DNA of 36,808 bases from an uncultured Bacteroidales bacterium (GCA_902776955.1 CACYSG010000034.1:1-36808), one strand, 5' to 3'. Positions 1-11,468 are shown, counted from the stretch's first letter. A program made the numbers and translations. The notes: generated by a model from the sequence alone, not told the origin.

Positions 1-2693
<2,693 letters not shown>

Positions 2694-2707
2694 TGTGAAT
2701 TCCCTGT

Positions 2708-2732
2708 GCCGTGGCTTTGCCACGGCCTTTTT
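2708..2732 (+). terminator. rho-independent terminator after valS
   Basis: A perfect 8-bp stem (GCCGTGGC / GCCACGGC) with a TTT loop is followed by C and five T residues. It lies 15 bases after the valS stop and 18 bases before the next ATG. Confidence 0.9.
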
Positions 2733-2749
2733 ATACAATAGAGAAAGAC

Positions 2750-3208
2750 ATGGAAAATTCAATCTTGAAACCTGGCATTCCCGTGGCCTTGTGCAGCGAC
2801 CATGCCGGCTATCCCGTCAAGGAGGCTGTCAAGCGTTGGCTTGAGGGCCAGGGCATTGCCTGCAAGGACTTCGGTACCTACAACGAGGACAGCTGCGACT
2901 ATCCCGACTTTGCCCATCCTTGCGCCCTTGCCGTTGAGAGCGGTGAGTGCTATCCCGGTATTGCCGTCTGTGGCAGTGGCGAGGGCATTAACATCACCCT
3001 CAACAAGCACCAGGGTGTTCGCTCGGCTTTGTGCTGGCGACTCGCCGTGGCGCGCCTGGCACGTCAGCACAACGATGCCAACGTCATCGCCATGCCGGGC
3101 CGCTTCGTCACCGACGAGGAGGCCATCGCCATGGTCGAGGCGTTCTTGACGACGCCCTACGAGGGTGGCCGCCATCAGCGACGCATCGACAAAATCCCCG
3201 TCAAGTAA
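2750..3208 (+). CDS. rpiB: RpiB/LacA/LacB-family sugar-phosphate isomerase
   Basis: Probable ribose-5-phosphate isomerase B, interconverting ribose 5-phosphate and ribulose 5-phosphate in the pentose phosphate pathway. The 152-residue product has the family layout: SDHAG near the N-terminus (Asp/His for ring opening), FGTY and DYPDFAHP in the middle, the catalytic-loop region CGSGEGINITLNK, and RHQRRIDKI near the end. The ATG at 2750 is chosen because the in-frame GTG at 2711 lies inside the preceding terminator hairpin. The loop reads CGSGEG where many RpiB proteins have CGTGxG, so a related phosphosugar substrate (LacAB-type or an allose-6-phosphate isomerase role) cannot be excluded. It stands alone between a terminator and a converging gene. 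Confidence 0.9.
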   Translation: MENSILKPGIPVALCSDHAGYPVKEAVKRWLEGQGIACKDFGTYNEDSCDYPDFAHPCALAVESGECYPGIAVCGSGEGINITLNKHQGVRSALCWRLAVARLARQHNDANVIAMPGRFVTDEEAIAMVEAFLTTPYEGGRHQRRIDKIPVK

Positions 3209-3232
3209 TCCATCTTAGGATTTCTGGTAATA

Positions 3233-3276
3233 GCAGCGGAGCTGCCACGTTAGATTGAAGTGGCAGCCCCGCTGGC
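3233..3276. terminator. hairpin between converging genes
   Basis: An interrupted inverted repeat with GCTGCCAC pairing with GTGGCAGC (8 perfect pairs) and outer AGCAGCGG / CCGCTGGCT arms. It lies between the stops of the RpiB gene (+) and the endonuclease gene (-). No clear T run follows on either strand, so its role as a bidirectional terminator is inferred from position. Confidence 0.5.
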
Positions 3277-3295
3277 TTTAGTCAAGTGTAATACG

Positions 3296-5110
3296 CTAGA
3301 GGCCGAGGATGATATAGATGACCGAGTTGACGTCGGCAATGCCGATTTCGCCGTCATGGTTGACGTCGGCGCGCTTGGTGGTGGCTTGATTGGCCTCGCC
3401 GCCCAGCACGATGTCGAGAACGGCATTCACGTCGGCAAGGTCCACCTCGCCATCGCCGTTCACGTCACCGTCAATGTATGTTTGCTGGGCGCGACCCTGA
3501 ATCGTGATGTCGTCGATGTTGACGCGTGAGCCCGACGACTGCCTGATGCGGAATCGCACATTGCTCTGCACATCAATGTCAAGCGTATAGTGCTGCAGGG
3601 AGCCTCGGGTTACAGTGAAATCGCCCAGGCTATTCCAGGTCGTGCCACGGTTGACGCTGTATTCCACAACGAGATCTGCATTCTCGTCATTGCCGTAGCT
3701 GGCAGCCCATAGGTCGATGGCGGTGGCGCCGTTTTCCATATCCTGGGCCATCGTGATGCAGCTGGTACGGGTCTTGCCCATGCGGCAGCAGAGTTCGCCA
3801 TGACGGAGGTTATCTCCCCAGATGCCGGCATCGGTAAATTCCCAAGTCCAAGCGTGACCCAGGACAGTCGTTGTCCAGTAGCCTCCGCTCTCACAGCCTT
3901 CCCAGTCCTCGGTGATACTACCGCCGCCGGAACCCGGGCCGGGGCCTGGATCATCATTGCTGGCAGTGGCGGTAAGGGTGAAGGTGGTCGATACCTCACT
4001 GCTGCTCAGGGTGATCTGGTTGGTCACGGTTCCTTCTTCCTCGGCCATGAACGTGATGGTGAACGAGGTGCCGCGATTGACCTCGCTGGCACTGAACGAG
4101 TTGGCGCTCACATAGAAATTCTCGTTATCGGTCATCGACATGGTCAAACCCTTAGTCAAAGCCTGACCCTTGACGTTGACGGTATAGGTCAACTCGGTGC
4201 CCACGGTAGTGGTGCCCATGTCAATCACCGAACCGTTGACGGGTGTCTCGATTGATGCGGTCACGTCGCCGCCGGTACCGTTCCAATCCTTGCCCTGCAG
4301 GCTGCCCCAGATGTACTCAGCCAGTTCGGGATGGTCGATAAAGGGGTTACGGTTTCCCTGTATCCTGTAGATGCCGTCGTTGCGCTTGATTTCCTTTTCA
4401 CTCACGGGGTCCAGGCGCGTCCATTCCATCAGCATGTTGATGGTCCACGTGGAGAAGGCTTTGTATCCGTTTCGGTAGTAGTCCAGCTGGTCGCTGCCAG
4501 GCCACGAGGGTAACTCGTTCTTGTAGCAGGTGACCATATAGAAAAAGGTGCGGGCCAAGTCTCCCTTGTACTCGTCGTCGGGCTCAAACACGGTACCCGA
4601 GTAACCGGGATAGGAGCTTTTGCCCAGTTTACCCTTGGCGACATACTTGCCGTAGGTCAGCCGCGTGCCCTCGGCACACACGCCATACGGGTGGTTGCCG
4701 CGCTGGCTGTTCACGCTGATGTCGGTGGGGTAGATGTGAAAGACGTCGGTGTTCATCGGAGCAACGGCACCGTTAAACCAGCTCCTCGGGAAACTGTGCT
4801 CACGGTTATAGCCCTGACCCAGGTTCTTGGCGCTGGAACCGTTATCGCTAGGACGGTAACGGCAGTTGCTGTAGATGTCAATGATATAACCCTCGTCGTC
4901 GGTGTCAACGGCGGCAAAGGCCGCGAGCAGGCCAGAGCTGTAACTCACCTCGGTGTGGTTGCGGATGATGTTGCGCAGGGCTATCATCAGCATCTCGTCT
5001 CGCTTGCCGAGTGCGTTGTCGTAATAATTGACGGGAGCATCGCCAAACGCCACCAGCGTGGCTAGCAGCATGGCCGACAGCACCAGGGAAAAACGTTTGA
5101 ACTTGTTCAT
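3296..5110 (-). CDS. secreted endonuclease I family nuclease with dockerin-like C-terminus
   Basis: Exported DNase of the endonuclease I (EndA/NucM) family, 604 residues. The N-terminus (MNKFKRFSLVLSAMLLATLVAFG) is a signal peptide. The nuclease domain spans roughly residues 25-275 and carries NREHSFPRSWF, with the catalytic His, then DVFHIYPTD and VNSQRGNHPYG. An Ig-like domain of about 100 residues follows, then a Gly/Pro linker, a beta-rich domain near 400-540 of the kind seen in extracellular Bacteroidota proteins, and finally two Ca-binding-type dockerin-like repeats (GDVNGDGEVDLADVN and ADVNHDGEIGIADVN). It starts 37 bases after the rlmN stop with no obvious promoter between, so read-through from rlmN is likely. 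A role in digesting extracellular DNA for nutrients is inference. Confidence 0.9.
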   Translation of the reverse strand: MNKFKRFSLVLSAMLLATLVAFGDAPVNYYDNALGKRDEMLMIALRNIIRNHTEVSYSSGLLAAFAAVDTDDEGYIIDIYSNCRYRPSDNGSSAKNLGQGYNREHSFPRSWFNGAVAPMNTDVFHIYPTDISVNSQRGNHPYGVCAEGTRLTYGKYVAKGKLGKSSYPGYSGTVFEPDDEYKGDLARTFFYMVTCYKNELPSWPGSDQLDYYRNGYKAFSTWTINMLMEWTRLDPVSEKEIKRNDGIYRIQGNRNPFIDHPELAEYIWGSLQGKDWNGTGGDVTASIETPVNGSVIDMGTTTVGTELTYTVNVKGQALTKGLTMSMTDNENFYVSANSFSASEVNRGTSFTITFMAEEEGTVTNQITLSSSEVSTTFTLTATASNDDPGPGPGSGGGSITEDWEGCESGGYWTTTVLGHAWTWEFTDAGIWGDNLRHGELCCRMGKTRTSCITMAQDMENGATAIDLWAASYGNDENADLVVEYSVNRGTTWNSLGDFTVTRGSLQHYTLDIDVQSNVRFRIRQSSGSRVNIDDITIQGRAQQTYIDGDVNGDGEVDLADVNAVLDIVLGGEANQATTKRADVNHDGEIGIADVNSVIYIILGL

Positions 5111-5147
5111 ATTCTATAGCTTATGTAATGATATTAGTGTGGTGTTT

Positions 5148-6254
5148 TTATTTCCCCTTGGGAGTGTGAGGACGCTTGCCGGTGGGCTTGCTGGCGTTTT
5201 TGTCCTCTTTGGCAGCCTGTGGTTTGCGCACCTGTCCGGCGAGCTGGCCGCATGCGGCGGCGATGTCTTCTCCGCGGCTGCGGCGGATGGTGCACGTCAC
5301 GCCCTTGCTGTTCAGGTAGTCGCGGAAGTAGGTCATGCGCTCGTCACTGCTGGTGCGCAACTTCTCGATGCCGGGAATCATGTGGTAACGTATCAGGTTC
5401 ACCCTCACGTGCTCGTTGGGCAGCAGTTCGCGCAGTTTCTCGGCATGCTGGATATCGTCGTTAAACCATTGCCAGCAGATGTATTCAACCGACAGGCGGC
5501 GCTGGTGCGAGAAGTCATAGTTGCTCAGCACTTCCATGACGCGTTCAATCGGGGAGATGCGCTCAATCGGCATCATCGACGAACGCTCCTCCTGTACGGC
5601 ATTGTGAACGCTCACGGCGATGTGCACGCTCGTCTGTTCACACAGGATCTTCAGCTCGGGAAGCTTGCCCACGGTGGACACCGTGACACGCTTGGGACTC
5701 CAGGCCAGGCCCCACGGCTCGGTTAGGATGGAGATCACGCGCAACACCTCATCGATGTTGTCGAGCGGTTCGCCCATGCCCATGAACACAACGTTGGTCA
5801 GTTTGTCGCTGTCGGGGACACTCAGCACCTGGTTGACAATCTGATTGGATGTCAGATTGCCGTGGAAACCCTGCTTGCCCGTCATGCAGAAGTAGCAGTT
5901 CATCCTGCAACCCTTCTGCGACGAGATGCACAAGGTGGCGCGGTCTTCCTCGGGAATGTACACCGATTCAACGGCCTGACCGTTGCCGGCGTCAAAGAGG
6001 TACTTCACCGTGCCGTCCTCGCTGCTCATCGCCTGGCTGGGAGGATACAGGCCCACACAGTAACGGCTAGCCAACAGCTCGCGGTTGGCCTTGGAGATGT
6101 TCAGCATCTCTTCAAAGTCATTCACGCGCTTCTGGTAAATCCACTGCGCTAATTGTTTGGCTACAAAGCGGGGCATGCCCAACGCGTTTACTGCGTCCTG
6201 CATCTCCTCGAGCGTCATGCCGGCCATCGGCTGTAATGTCTTGTCGTTGCTCAT
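5148..6254 (-). CDS. rlmN: dual-specificity rRNA/tRNA adenine C2-methyltransferase
   Basis: Radical-SAM methyltransferase that makes 2-methyladenosine at A2503 of 23S rRNA and, in family members, A37 of some tRNAs. The product is 368 residues. The radical-SAM cluster motif CRMNCYFC (CxxxCxxC, residues 116-123) is present, with SSQKGC just before it and MGMGEPL downstream. A C-terminal Cys in the region ending RSRGEDIAAACGQL corresponds to a methyl-carrying cysteine of RlmN. A lysine-rich tail of about 25 residues extends beyond the family core. The ATG at 6254 gives the standard N-terminus, and a candidate promoter lies 30-40 bases upstream. The secreted nuclease gene follows closely and probably shares its transcript. 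Confidence 0.96.
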   Translation of the reverse strand: MSNDKTLQPMAGMTLEEMQDAVNALGMPRFVAKQLAQWIYQKRVNDFEEMLNISKANRELLASRYCVGLYPPSQAMSSEDGTVKYLFDAGNGQAVESVYIPEEDRATLCISSQKGCRMNCYFCMTGKQGFHGNLTSNQIVNQVLSVPDSDKLTNVVFMGMGEPLDNIDEVLRVISILTEPWGLAWSPKRVTVSTVGKLPELKILCEQTSVHIAVSVHNAVQEERSSMMPIERISPIERVMEVLSNYDFSHQRRLSVEYICWQWFNDDIQHAEKLRELLPNEHVRVNLIRYHMIPGIEKLRTSSDERMTYFRDYLNSKGVTCTIRRSRGEDIAAACGQLAGQVRKPQAAKEDKNASKPTGKRPHTPKGK

Positions 6255-6285
6255 GTCAAGAAAGATTTAATGTTTGTTTAAACTG

Positions 6286-6293
6286 CAAATTTA
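6286..6293 (-). promoter_or_regulatory. candidate -7 box for rlmN
   Basis: On the minus strand this reads TAAATTTG, a match to the Bacteroidota TAnnTTTG -7 element, about 32 bases before the rlmN ATG. I see no good TTTG -33 element at the usual spacing. Confidence 0.5.
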
Positions 6294-6378
6294 CAACAAA
6301 GTTGTCACATTTAGGTTTTTGACCTACAGTTTTTTATTGGTCACCAGTAAAAACGCATTAATGTAGAATCCGCAAGAC

Positions 6379-6402
6379 GTAGGGCCTCGCCTTGGCGTGG
6401 CC
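6379..6402. repeat. REP-like palindromic repeat, copy 1
   Basis: A 24-base sequence containing GGCC-T-CGCC-TT-GGCG-T-GGCC, a hairpin with two 4-bp arms, a T-T mismatch and a two-base loop. The same 24 bases occur without change at 33584-33607. Both copies are intergenic. Confidence 0.75.
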
Positions 6403-6460
6403 GCACTGAGGCAAGTAATGTAAACTACGAATTACGCGAACCTTTAGCTATTTTTAATTT

Positions 6461-6594
6461 AACGTGTGTTAGACGAAATCATACTTTAGATGTCAATGAG
6501 TTAGCCATCTGTGACCTGTAGAGACGCAAAATTTTGCGTCTCTACAGACCAGAAACATTGAACATCAGCACTTTAATTTCGTTGAACGCTCGTT
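6461..6594. repeat. fold-back element centred on a 32-bp perfect palindrome
   Basis: Bases 6516-6547 form a perfect 32-bp palindrome whose centre reads GACGCAAAATTTTGCGTC. The flanking arms are also related: the left arm from 6461 (AACGTGTGTTAGACGAAAT) resembles the reverse complement of the right arm ending at 6594 (AACGAGCGTTCAACGAAAT). The whole 134-bp unit is therefore an imperfect inverted repeat. It ends 2 bases from the stop codon of the minus-strand hydrolase gene and could form its 3' end. A half copy lies at 34963-35037. No transposase is encoded, so it looks like a non-autonomous element. Confidence 0.75.
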
Positions 6595-6596
6595 GA

Positions 6597-7418
6597 TTAG
6601 GGATCGACGGGTTGGCCGAGCATTTGGCGCAGGTGCGTCTCGAGGATGTGGAAGCCGGGGGCGACCATGCCGCCGTGACCGTGGCCGTCAAGCTCGTAGA
6701 GGTAGGTCTGCTGGTGGCCGGCGAGTTTCATCATGCGGGCGAGGTACTGGTTCTCGTCGTAGCGGCCGTAGAGTTCCAGCTCGCGGTCGCCGCAGATAAG
6801 TACCAGCGGCGGGCAGTCGCCGCGCACCCAGTAGAGTGGCGCATACTCGTCGATGGTGGGCTGCAGGGGCGGGATGCCCTGCATCTTGCGCACGTTGTAG
6901 TGGGTGATGGCCTGTCCGCTGAACGGGGCATACATCATCACGTCGTCGGCATCAATACCGTAGGCCGCCAGCCACTTTTTGTCTAGGCAGAGCATCATCG
7001 AGATGTAGCCGCCTGCCGAGTGGCCGGTCACGACAATCTTGCGCGTGTCGCCGCCATACTCGGTGATGTGCCTGAATACCCAGGCCACGGCTTCGGAGGC
7101 ATCGTCGAGGATTGCGTTGACGGTCACTTGCGGCAGGAGCCTGTAGTTGACCCCGACAACCACAAGGCCCTTTTCCCGCAGTGGTGCAGGAATCTCCTTG
7201 TTGCCGCCCTCCAGGCCTCCGCCGTGAAACCACACGACGACGGGGCAGCCCGTCGCGCCCTCGGGATGGTACACGTCCAGTTTCAGCCGCTGCTGCGAGT
7301 AGGCGTCGGTCTTTAGGGTATAACTGATGTCATTGACCTGCTTGTATTCTTGGGCATTCACAGGGATGCAAAGCAATGCCAGGAAAGCCAATACGATAAT
7401 TCTGGTGATTCCGTTCAT
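6597..7418 (-). CDS. exported alpha/beta hydrolase (BD-FAE/esterase-like)
   Basis: Carboxylesterase-type alpha/beta hydrolase of about 273 residues with a signal peptide (MNGITRIIVLAFLALLCIPVNA). The HGGG oxyanion-hole motif sits near residue 70. The nucleophile elbow GHSAGG is near residue 133. A GDRE segment and a final HGHGGM supply the likely Asp and His of the triad. The start at 7418 is preferred because the longer frame to 7526 adds 36 basic residues before the signal peptide. The HGGG + GxSAGG pattern matches BD-FAE-type and acetyl-xylan-esterase-like proteins of gut Bacteroidota; the substrate cannot be read from the sequence. The fold-back repeat element adjoins its stop codon. Confidence 0.88.
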   Translation of the reverse strand: MNGITRIIVLAFLALLCIPVNAQEYKQVNDISYTLKTDAYSQQRLKLDVYHPEGATGCPVVVWFHGGGLEGGNKEIPAPLREKGLVVVGVNYRLLPQVTVNAILDDASEAVAWVFRHITEYGGDTRKIVVTGHSAGGYISMMLCLDKKWLAAYGIDADDVMMYAPFSGQAITHYNVRKMQGIPPLQPTIDEYAPLYWVRGDCPPLVLICGDRELELYGRYDENQYLARMMKLAGHQQTYLYELDGHGHGGMVAPGFHILETHLRQMLGQPVDP

Positions 7419-7515
7419 AACGCTTGATTTGTTGGGTTTTATTCTGGAGTGAGTTCGGCGAAAATTAAGTGATGATGCTCGATTCATCCGCTTGTAGCGT
7501 GGCAAGATTTTGCAA

Positions 7516-7570
7516 GGCTGTCCCAAGAAATATTCAACACCGTGTTCGAGTGCGATTTCTTGGGGCAGCC
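7516..7570 (-). terminator. hairpin downstream of the BspA-like gene
   Basis: An inverted repeat (GGCTGTCCCAAGAAAT at 7516-7531 against ATTTCTTGGGGCAGCC at 7555-7570, one mismatched pair, 23-base loop) about 40 bases past the stop of the minus-strand BspA-like gene. No long T run follows, so the terminator role is inferred from position. Confidence 0.5.
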
Positions 7571-7610
7571 GTGCAGTTTCTTGTGTCTCAACAGTTATCG
7601 GTTACACTCA

Positions 7611-10600
7611 TCAGCCGTTGTTCAGCACCTGGTTGATGAGCATGGTAACATCGCTGATGTTGACATTACCGTCGCCGTTCAAGTCGGCGGCTTGAACGTT
7701 AATGGTGCCCGAGTTGGACAGCACATAAGAGATAAGTACTGTCACGTCGCTGATGTTGACAACGCCATCATTGTTCACATCGCCGGGAGTCACATCCTCA
7801 TCCACCATGGCGCTGCTCTCGGTGATAGTAGAGAACAGTTTCCAGATGTTAGCAGCCTGATAGGCCGATTTATATCCCGTGGGAACGCGTAGGCGGGCGT
7901 TACTGAAGTGGAAAGCATCAAACGGCGAGGACGCGTTAGTGCCTGAACCGGTGATCTGGCAGACGGGAGGCGTTGTGGCCTTGCACCCGATGCCTATCAG
8001 GGCATTATCCTGGTAGAAGGCCCTGCTGCCAAGGCTCGTGAGCGTCGAGGGCAGGATGACGTTGGTCATTGACGTACAGTTGCTGAAGGCATGGGAGCCG
8101 ATAGTAGTAACACCCTTGTTCACTTCCATGCCGGTGAGGGCAGTACAATTATCAAAGGCATAATCGTTGATTTTTGTAACTGAAGTGGGTAACGTAACTG
8201 TAGTGACAATACTTCCACGGAAGGCGTGAGCACCAATCTCTTTGGTACCAGAGGGAACGGCATAGGTTGTTGCTTTTCCTCCAGGGAAGATGGCCAACGT
8301 ATAGATTGCTTCAAATCGAGTTCTGAAGACGACACCGTTTTGTACTGTGTATGTGGGACTGATATGCTGTCCTGACCTTCTTTGGAATTGTGTCAATGAC
8401 GTGCAGAAGGCAAAGGGTCCATCACCGATGTTGGTGACTGAATACGGGAAGATTACCGATGTCATCGTGCAGTAGGCAAAGGCGTAGGTGCCGATGCTCT
8501 CCAGACCCTCGTTGAGCGGGAGACCGCCAGTAAGACCTGTACACTTGTAGAAGGCGTAGTCGCCAATGCTCTTAAGGCTCGATGGGAATGTCACGCTCTG
8601 CAGATTGGTGCGCTGATAGAATGTGCGGTTACCGATAGCGGTGACGCTATAGGTGACATCGGCCAGAGTGACACTCGCGGGAATATTGGCTTCTGTCAAG
8701 TTTTGGTAGCTGGTGCTGTTCTCGCGGATGATAGCCACTTGATTATCGTCTGTGATCTCGTAGAAGAAGTCACCGCGCTTGAAGTCATAGGCCATGCCTT
8801 GGATGTTGGCAAACTGGCCCCAGTTCTCATCGGCCTGATAGGCGGCTACCGAGTTCTTGGGAACGGTTACGACGATGTTAGCGTACTGCTCAGCGGTAAT
8901 GCCGGTCAGATTGGTGGGTGGCGTGATGGCCAGGCAGGTGATTGCAGTCAGGCTGGTGCATTCGTTGTCTACAAAGCTGTCGATGCAGCGACGGGTAGTT
9001 GCGGGCAGTGTGAGGCTCGTCAGATTTGTACAATTAGTGAATGCACCTGCATTGGTGCCGACAACGGTATAGGTTGTACCCTGCCAGTTCACGGTTTCGG
9101 GAATCACTAGGTCACCGCTATAGGCATTGCTCGCGCCGCCAGTGGTTACTTCAACGATGTCGATGCCGTTATCGACACCCATGATGATGTAATAGATGCC
9201 GTCAACGACAAAATCATAGGTGTTGCCATAGTGAGTGAAATTCTCCCAATAGGGTGCCTCCTTATAGTCCCAGCGGGAGTTCCAGGGCACGATTACGATT
9301 GTGGTTTCGTAATGCCATTGGTCGAAGGTGCCTGATTGAATCTGCGGCGGATTTGTTGCATGGCAGGTAATCCTGATGAGCGATGAACACAGGTGGAATG
9401 CCATATTATCGATGCTGGTCACGTTTTGGGGAATAATGAGCTCGCTCAGGTTACTGCAGTTCTCGAATGACGACATGCCGATGCTTTGCAACGATTCGGG
9501 AAGCTTGACGTTGGTCAGATTATTGCAGTTCTGGAATACGAAGTTGGGGATAGCAGCTACCCCTTCAGGAATGAAGACAGACGATATGCCGCTGTTCCCG
9601 AACGCTTGCTCTCCAATATAGGTGACTGTAGCGGGAATGCTGACGAAAGCCAAAGATTGACAATCCATGAACGCCTGTTCTCCGATACCGGTCACAGTGT
9701 AGGTAGTGCCGTTGTGAGTCACGGTCTCGGGGACAGTGACGTTGCCGCTATAAGAATTGTACTGGGTATCGCGGTAGGTCACTTCGACGGTATTGCTGCC
9801 AGTGATGTTGTAGTAGATGCCATTCTCTTCAAAATCATAGGTGGCATACTTCTGGAATTCTCCCCATACATGAGGAGCCGATTGGTAACTTGACAGTGCC
9901 GAGCGGGGCACGTGCAGGGTGGCAGTGGCATAGACGCTCTCGTTGAAGGGCAGATAGCCGATACTGCCTCCAGCGATGGAGGGCGGCGTAGAGCGCAGGC
10001 AGTAGATGTCGGTAAGTGGACAATCGGTGAATGAATGGGTATAGATGCTGGATACATTGCTGCCAAAGGTCACCTTGGTCAGATTAGAACAGTAAGCGAA
10101 GGCCGCATAATCAATCGACTTGACATCGTTGGCGATAGTGGCTTCGGTGAGTCCACGACAACCATAGAAGGCAAAGCCGCCGATTTTAGTGATGCCACTG
10201 GGAACCACTAGATTGGTTAGATCGCTGCCGTTGACTTTCAAGTAATGTCCATAGTTCAATGGATTGGCTCCGACATTGGTGAAGTTGATTTTGCACCATG
10301 TGGATAAATTAATGACAGCGGCATGGGTCATTCCGGTGCATCCATGGAAAGCGTTGTCATTGATCTTTTTCAAGTTCTGGTGAATCGTGACGCTCGTCAA
10401 ACCGGTGGAGTTCCAGAATGCTTTCGTGCCAATCTCCTCGACCTTGTAGGTGGTACCGCTGTAAGTCACCGTGTTGGGTATGACGACTTGTCCGCTATAA
10501 GAATTAAAACTATCATTCTTATAAGTTACCTCAACAGTGTTTTCACTTGTTATCCTATAATAGATATTGTTAGATACAAAGTCATAATAAATAGGCTCAA

Positions 10601-11417
10601 CGTTGGTGAAATTCTGCCAGTAGTTGGCCGATTGGTAGTTGCTCACGTAGCTGGCAGGCACATGGAGCGTCGCAGTGGAATAGACCATATTGACCTCGTT
10701 GTCAAACACGTTGGCTGCCGCCAGCGTCGCAGGCCTTGTACCGCGGCAGTAGATGTCGGACAGTGGGACGTAGCTGAATGCATGCTGATCAATAGAGGTG
10801 AGGCCGCTACCCAGGGTTACTGTACTCAGGTTTAAACAGCTACCGAATGCACCCCATTCAATTGAAGTGACGCTGCTGGCAATGATGACAGAGCGCAGGT
10901 CGTAGTTTGAGAAGAAAGCGAATTGGCTTACTTTCTTTACGCCTTCGGGGATGACCAGATTAACGACCTTTGTGCCGTTGAGATACAAGTGATGAGCCCA
11001 AGACAGGGGGTTGCCGTCGGCGTTACCGCTGAAATCAATAGCGCACCAAGCAGCAAGGTCACTGATGTTCACCTGAGACAATGACGAACAACCGGCAAAG
11101 GCCGTTGAACTTGACTCGGTGATGGTGGGAGGGATAGTGACGGATGTTAATCGATAGCTGCCATAAAAAGCATAAGAGCCGATTTTGGTGACATTGTAGG
11201 TGTAGCCGTTACGTGGGTCAGTTACTGTCGAAGGAATGACAACATCGCCAATGTAGGAATTGTAGTTTTCATCAAAATAGGTGATTTCTACACTGTTTCC
11301 GTCAATGATGTTGAACCAGCCCACATCTGTGTAGAAGTCATAGGCACTGACGGCTAGAGGACAACCTAAAGCCATCAAGATGACCATCAGATTAAATTTG
11401 AGTAGTTTAGTTTTCAT
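7611..11417 (-). CDS. large secreted BspA-like leucine-rich-repeat protein with dockerin-like C-terminus
   Basis: A surface or secreted protein of 1268 residues. The start at 11417 gives a clean signal peptide (MKTKLLKFNLMVILMALG...). The body is built of five related modules. Each opens with YDF followed by a short beta segment (GIYYxI...NTVEVTY), then a VIPxTVxxxGTTYxV stretch. BspA-type repeats follow (IGxxAFxxCxxLTSVxIP), and most modules close with VPxxxxxxYQxxxxWxxF. The last 60 or so residues hold two dockerin-like repeats (GDVNNDGVVNISDVT and ADLNGDGNVNISDVT). BspA-like LRR proteins bind host proteins or other surfaces in oral and gut bacteria, but no ligand can be inferred. A promoter with both boxes lies 50-80 bases upstream; the gene appears monocistronic. 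Confidence 0.93.
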   Translation of the reverse strand: MKTKLLKFNLMVILMALGCPLAVSAYDFYTDVGWFNIIDGNSVEITYFDENYNSYIGDVVIPSTVTDPRNGYTYNVTKIGSYAFYGSYRLTSVTIPPTITESSSTAFAGCSSLSQVNISDLAAWCAIDFSGNADGNPLSWAHHLYLNGTKVVNLVIPEGVKKVSQFAFFSNYDLRSVIIASSVTSIEWGAFGSCLNLSTVTLGSGLTSIDQHAFSYVPLSDIYCRGTRPATLAAANVFDNEVNMVYSTATLHVPASYVSNYQSANYWQNFTNVEPIYYDFVSNNIYYRITSENTVEVTYKNDSFNSYSGQVVIPNTVTYSGTTYKVEEIGTKAFWNSTGLTSVTIHQNLKKINDNAFHGCTGMTHAAVINLSTWCKINFTNVGANPLNYGHYLKVNGSDLTNLVVPSGITKIGGFAFYGCRGLTEATIANDVKSIDYAAFAYCSNLTKVTFGSNVSSIYTHSFTDCPLTDIYCLRSTPPSIAGGSIGYLPFNESVYATATLHVPRSALSSYQSAPHVWGEFQKYATYDFEENGIYYNITGSNTVEVTYRDTQYNSYSGNVTVPETVTHNGTTYTVTGIGEQAFMDCQSLAFVSIPATVTYIGEQAFGNSGISSVFIPEGVAAIPNFVFQNCNNLTNVKLPESLQSIGMSSFENCSNLSELIIPQNVTSIDNMAFHLCSSLIRITCHATNPPQIQSGTFDQWHYETTIVIVPWNSRWDYKEAPYWENFTHYGNTYDFVVDGIYYIIMGVDNGIDIVEVTTGGASNAYSGDLVIPETVNWQGTTYTVVGTNAGAFTNCTNLTSLTLPATTRRCIDSFVDNECTSLTAITCLAITPPTNLTGITAEQYANIVVTVPKNSVAAYQADENWGQFANIQGMAYDFKRGDFFYEITDDNQVAIIRENSTSYQNLTEANIPASVTLADVTYSVTAIGNRTFYQRTNLQSVTFPSSLKSIGDYAFYKCTGLTGGLPLNEGLESIGTYAFAYCTMTSVIFPYSVTNIGDGPFAFCTSLTQFQRRSGQHISPTYTVQNGVVFRTRFEAIYTLAIFPGGKATTYAVPSGTKEIGAHAFRGSIVTTVTLPTSVTKINDYAFDNCTALTGMEVNKGVTTIGSHAFSNCTSMTNVILPSTLTSLGSRAFYQDNALIGIGCKATTPPVCQITGSGTNASSPFDAFHFSNARLRVPTGYKSAYQAANIWKLFSTITESSAMVDEDVTPGDVNNDGVVNISDVTVLISYVLSNSGTINVQAADLNGDGNVNISDVTMLINQVLNNG

Positions 11418-11468
11418 AATCAAAGTATTTATTAGATGAGTAAATGTTACTTCAAGACACTTTGTTTG

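Noticed and set aside
3296-3478. Type IX secretion C-terminal sorting domain on the tailed proteins.
   Set aside because: The tails are Asp/Asn-rich EF-hand-like repeats. They lack the beta-sandwich pattern and terminal motifs of type IX sorting domains.
5028-5726. 232-codon plus-strand frame spanning the rlmN and endonuclease region.
   Set aside because: It is antisense to rlmN and crosses its 3' end; no domain is visible.
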